Assembly: GCA_025362165.1 (NCBI GenBank)
Contig: JANYHY010000031.1
Span: forward strand, 1 to 6,506
DNA length: 6,506 nucleotides
DNA from: Myxococcales bacterium
Lineage (GTDB): Bacteria; Myxococcota_A; Polyangia; Polyangiales; Polyangiaceae
Reading direction: 5' to 3'
The notes beneath the pieces were generated by a model. It saw only the letters and a list, made by a program, of their open reading frames with translations, searched no databases and had not been told where the DNA came from. How positions within the stretch are numbered: position 1 is the stretch's first letter; each line of letters opens with the position of its first letter. A program made the translations under genes and the position numbers. Positions 4,725-6,506 of the stretch are shown here, piece by piece.

Positions 4725-6376
4725 GCTTGTTTGGTGGCGGTCTGGCCTTGGGCGGTCTCTGCGTAGTTGATGCCTGTGAAGGTGCGAGTGGCGCTGTTGA
4801 ACTGCCAGTCGCCAGCGAACAACACGACCGCGCGACCGCGTACGTCCAAGCAGGGAGTGCCGACGCGCTCGCGATCGAAGGCGCGCATGTCCACGGGCTG
4901 ACCGTCCGTGCGAGACACCCATCGAGCGAACTCGACGCTCAATGGCTCTAGTCGTACGTCCACGTCGTACTCGGCCTTCAATCGGTATTTGACGACCTCC
5001 AATTGAAGCCTACCGACTGCGCCTAAAATCATGTCGCCTGCCAATCCTTCGACTGGACGATAAAGCTGAATGGTCCCCTCTTGCGCCAATTGATCCAATC
5101 CAGTCTTCAATTGCTTTCGGCGCATTGGGTCCGCCATCACGGCACGCACGAAGTGCTCGGGGGAGAAGCTGGGGATCTCCTCGAATGAGAACTCGGGGCC
5201 GCTCGTGAGCGTGTCGCCTATCTCGAATATCCCCGGATCGTAGACGCCCATGACATCTCCGGCATAACCCTCTTCGACGATCGTTCGCTCTTGCGCCATG
5301 AAAGAGGTGGGGTTGGCCAATCGAATGTCTTTATGAGTCCGCACTACGTGGACCTTCATTCCGCGCTCGAACCGCCCGCTGCATACGCGCATGAACGCCA
5401 CGCGGTCGCGGTGGGACTTGTTCATGTTCGCCTGGATCTTGAAGACGAACGCGCTGAAGGTCTCGTCGTCTGGGGCGATGGTAGGTGTCTTACCGCCGAC
5501 GATGATTCGAGGCAGTGGAGCGGGCATCAACTCACAGAAGGTGTCCAGAAATGCCTGCAATCCAAAGTTGTTGATCGCGCTGCCGAAGAACATGGGGCTC
5601 ACGTCACCGGCGATGAAGCGCTCTTGATCGAAAGCGTCTCCAGCCATGTCGAGGAGCTCGGCCTCTTCGCGCAATTGCGAATAACCTTGCTCGTCGAGCT
5701 CTGCCTTCAGATTGGGATCGTCCAACCCAGTGACGATCATGTCGGCGACCTCCGAGCCAGATGCGGCAGAGGAGCCAGCCTTCTTCGCGTCGAACAAATG
5801 CACTTCGCGCTTTTGACGGTGATAGACCCCGCGAAAGGTCGCGCCGCGATAGATGGGCCAGGTCACTGGATAGACGCCAATGCCCAAGACGTGCTCGACC
5901 TCACCAATGAGATCGAATGGCTCGCGGCCCGGCCTATCCATCTTGTTGACGAAGCTGAAGATAGGCATCTTGCGCTGCTTGCAGACGCGAAAGAGCTTCT
6001 TGGTCTGCGCCTCCACGCCCTTGGCGCAATCGAGCAACATGACAGCGCCGTCTGCTGCGTGGAGCGTTCGATAGGTGTCTTCGCTGAAGTCCGCGTGGCC
6101 GGGAGTGTCGAGCAAGTTCATCTGCAGCCCGTGATAGGGGAACTGCAACACGCTCGAGGTGATCGAGATGCCGCGCTCGCGCTCCATTTCCATCCAGTCG
6201 CTGACGGCAGAGGCACGCCCGCGCTTGGCCTTCACGGCGCCGGCCAGTTGAATGGCGCCTCCGTACAAGAGGAGCTTCTCGGTGAGCGTCGTCTTGCCCG
6301 CGTCTGGGTGACTGATGATCGCGAACGTCTTGCGACGCTTGATCTCGTTCGCCGCTCGTTCGCCGAGAGTGCTCAT
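4721..6376 (-). CDS. prfC: Peptide chain release factor 3 (RF3), translational GTPase
   Basis: This encodes 551 residues; E. coli RF3 has 529. RF3 is a ribosome-binding GTPase that drives RF1 or RF2 off the ribosome after peptide release. The GTPase signature is complete: G1 SHPDAGKTT (22-30), G2 GISIT (69-73), G3 DTPGH (90-94), G4 NKMD (144-147) and G5 GSA (265-267). RF3 hallmarks such as SDWMEMERERGISIT, FSEDTYRTL, FVFKIQANMNKSHRDRVAFM and the C-terminal GAVGRLQLEVVKYRLKAEY separate it from EF-G. The ATG at 6376 gives an N-terminus aligning with the family (ERAANEIKRRKTFAIISHPD); the frame stays open to a GTG at 6439, but that would run across the start of the divergent gene. No ribosome binding site precedes the ATG. 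Its TAG stop shares the CTAG at 4721-4724 with the dehydrogenase remnant. Sampled GC is clearly lower than in the genes to its left. Confidence 0.97.
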   Translation of the reverse strand: MSTLGERAANEIKRRKTFAIISHPDAGKTTLTEKLLLYGGAIQLAGAVKAKRGRASAVSDWMEMERERGISITSSVLQFPYHGLQMNLLDTPGHADFSEDTYRTLHAADGAVMLLDCAKGVEAQTKKLFRVCKQRKMPIFSFVNKMDRPGREPFDLIGEVEHVLGIGVYPVTWPIYRGATFRGVYHRQKREVHLFDAKKAGSSAASGSEVADMIVTGLDDPNLKAELDEQGYSQLREEAELLDMAGDAFDQERFIAGDVSPMFFGSAINNFGLQAFLDTFCELMPAPLPRIIVGGKTPTIAPDDETFSAFVFKIQANMNKSHRDRVAFMRVCSGRFERGMKVHVVRTHKDIRLANPTSFMAQERTIVEEGYAGDVMGVYDPGIFEIGDTLTSGPEFSFEEIPSFSPEHFVRAVMADPMRRKQLKTGLDQLAQEGTIQLYRPVEGLAGDMILGAVGRLQLEVVKYRLKAEYDVDVRLEPLSVEFARWVSRTDGQPVDMRAFDRERVGTPCLDVRGRAVVLFAGDWQFNSATRTFTGINYAETAQGQTATKQA

Positions 6377-6388
6377 CGCGCACTGCGG

Positions 6389-6418
6389 ATTAGCATCTTT
6401 TCTGGTAAACCGGCTCAA
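6389..6418 (-). promoter_or_regulatory. Candidate sigma70-like promoter for prfC
   Basis: On the minus strand TTGAGC (4 of 6 to TTGACA) is followed after 18 bases by GCTAAT (4 of 6 to TATAAT). Transcription would start about 6 bases before the prfC ATG, giving an almost leaderless message. The -35 element overlaps the first base of the start codon of the divergent gene at 6418, so the two genes would interfere or be co-regulated. Confidence 0.3.
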
Positions 6419-6506
6419 TGTCCGAAGCCGCCTCGACACCGACGCCCGCAGACGATCCCGGCAAGCCTTACCGCGCAGACCCCAAACTGAAGCCTTCGGA
6501 CGATCC
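6418..6506 (+). CDS. Start of a hypothetical protein, cut by the window end
   Basis: An ATG at 6418 opens a frame that runs past the window edge; 29 codons are visible, beginning MSEAASTPTPADDPGKPY. An in-frame TAA at 6406-6408 limits how far upstream the start can lie, so the ATG is the natural start. The visible part is hydrophilic, rich in Pro, Asp and Ala, with no signal peptide or membrane segment, and looks like a disordered N-terminal tail. No clear ribosome binding site is present. It is divergent from prfC with only 41 bases between the two start codons. I do not recognise the family, and a chance open frame cannot be excluded at this length. Confidence 0.5.
   Translation, partial: MSEAASTPTPADDPGKPYRADPKLKPSDD

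Noticed and set aside
6377..6439. Longer prfC start at GTG 6439
   Set aside because: The extra 21 residues do not resemble the RF3 N-terminus and would overlap the start of the divergent gene.
5291..6490. Plus-strand open frame of 399 residues
   Set aside because: It is antisense to prfC, which is certain. It also runs in a different frame from the plausible gene start at 6418.

Overview
The window is GC-rich DNA from a chromosome-like region. It carries dense minus-strand genes, a myxobacterial-style small lipoprotein and an ECF sigma/anti-sigma pair. This suggests a deltaproteobacterium in the broad sense, most likely Myxococcota. That placement rests on style and remembered family resemblance, not on a marker gene.

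Layout. Five complete genes lie on the minus strand. From right to left they are release factor 3 (about 4721-6376), a PLP-dependent class I/II aminotransferase (2982-4250), and then a tight cluster. The cluster is an ECF sigma factor (2287-2892), a zinc-motif anti-sigma factor (1805-2290) and a membrane protein (504-1784) that joins a signal peptide, an STN-like domain, a Pro/Ser linker, a bactofilin-like beta-repeat and a multi-helix membrane region. The sigma and anti-sigma genes overlap by ATGA, and the membrane protein follows after 20 bases with a clear ribosome binding site, so the three look like one transcription unit. A small cysteine-ladder lipoprotein (82-459) follows 44 bases later in the same direction and may belong to the unit or have its own promoter.

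Between the aminotransferase and prfC, on the plus strand, lies the decayed C-terminal half of a short-chain dehydrogenase (4323-4724). It has lost its NAD-binding N-terminus and carries two opposite one-base frameshifts. Its stop codon and the prfC stop codon share one CTAG. At the right edge a plus-strand gene of unknown function begins at 6418, divergent from prfC, and is cut by the window end.

How the genes may work together. The sigma/anti-sigma pair should control envelope-related transcription. The STN/bactofilin-like membrane protein is the natural candidate for a sensor or effector of that circuit, since STN domains are known partners in sigma-regulator signalling of the FecR/TonB-receptor type. 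This combination is the most interesting system here, and its function is inference. Release factor 3 and the aminotransferase are housekeeping or metabolic genes with no visible link to it. No gap longer than about 90 bases is without a gene or gene remnant. No rRNA, tRNA, CRISPR array, insertion sequence or convincing intrinsic terminator was seen.
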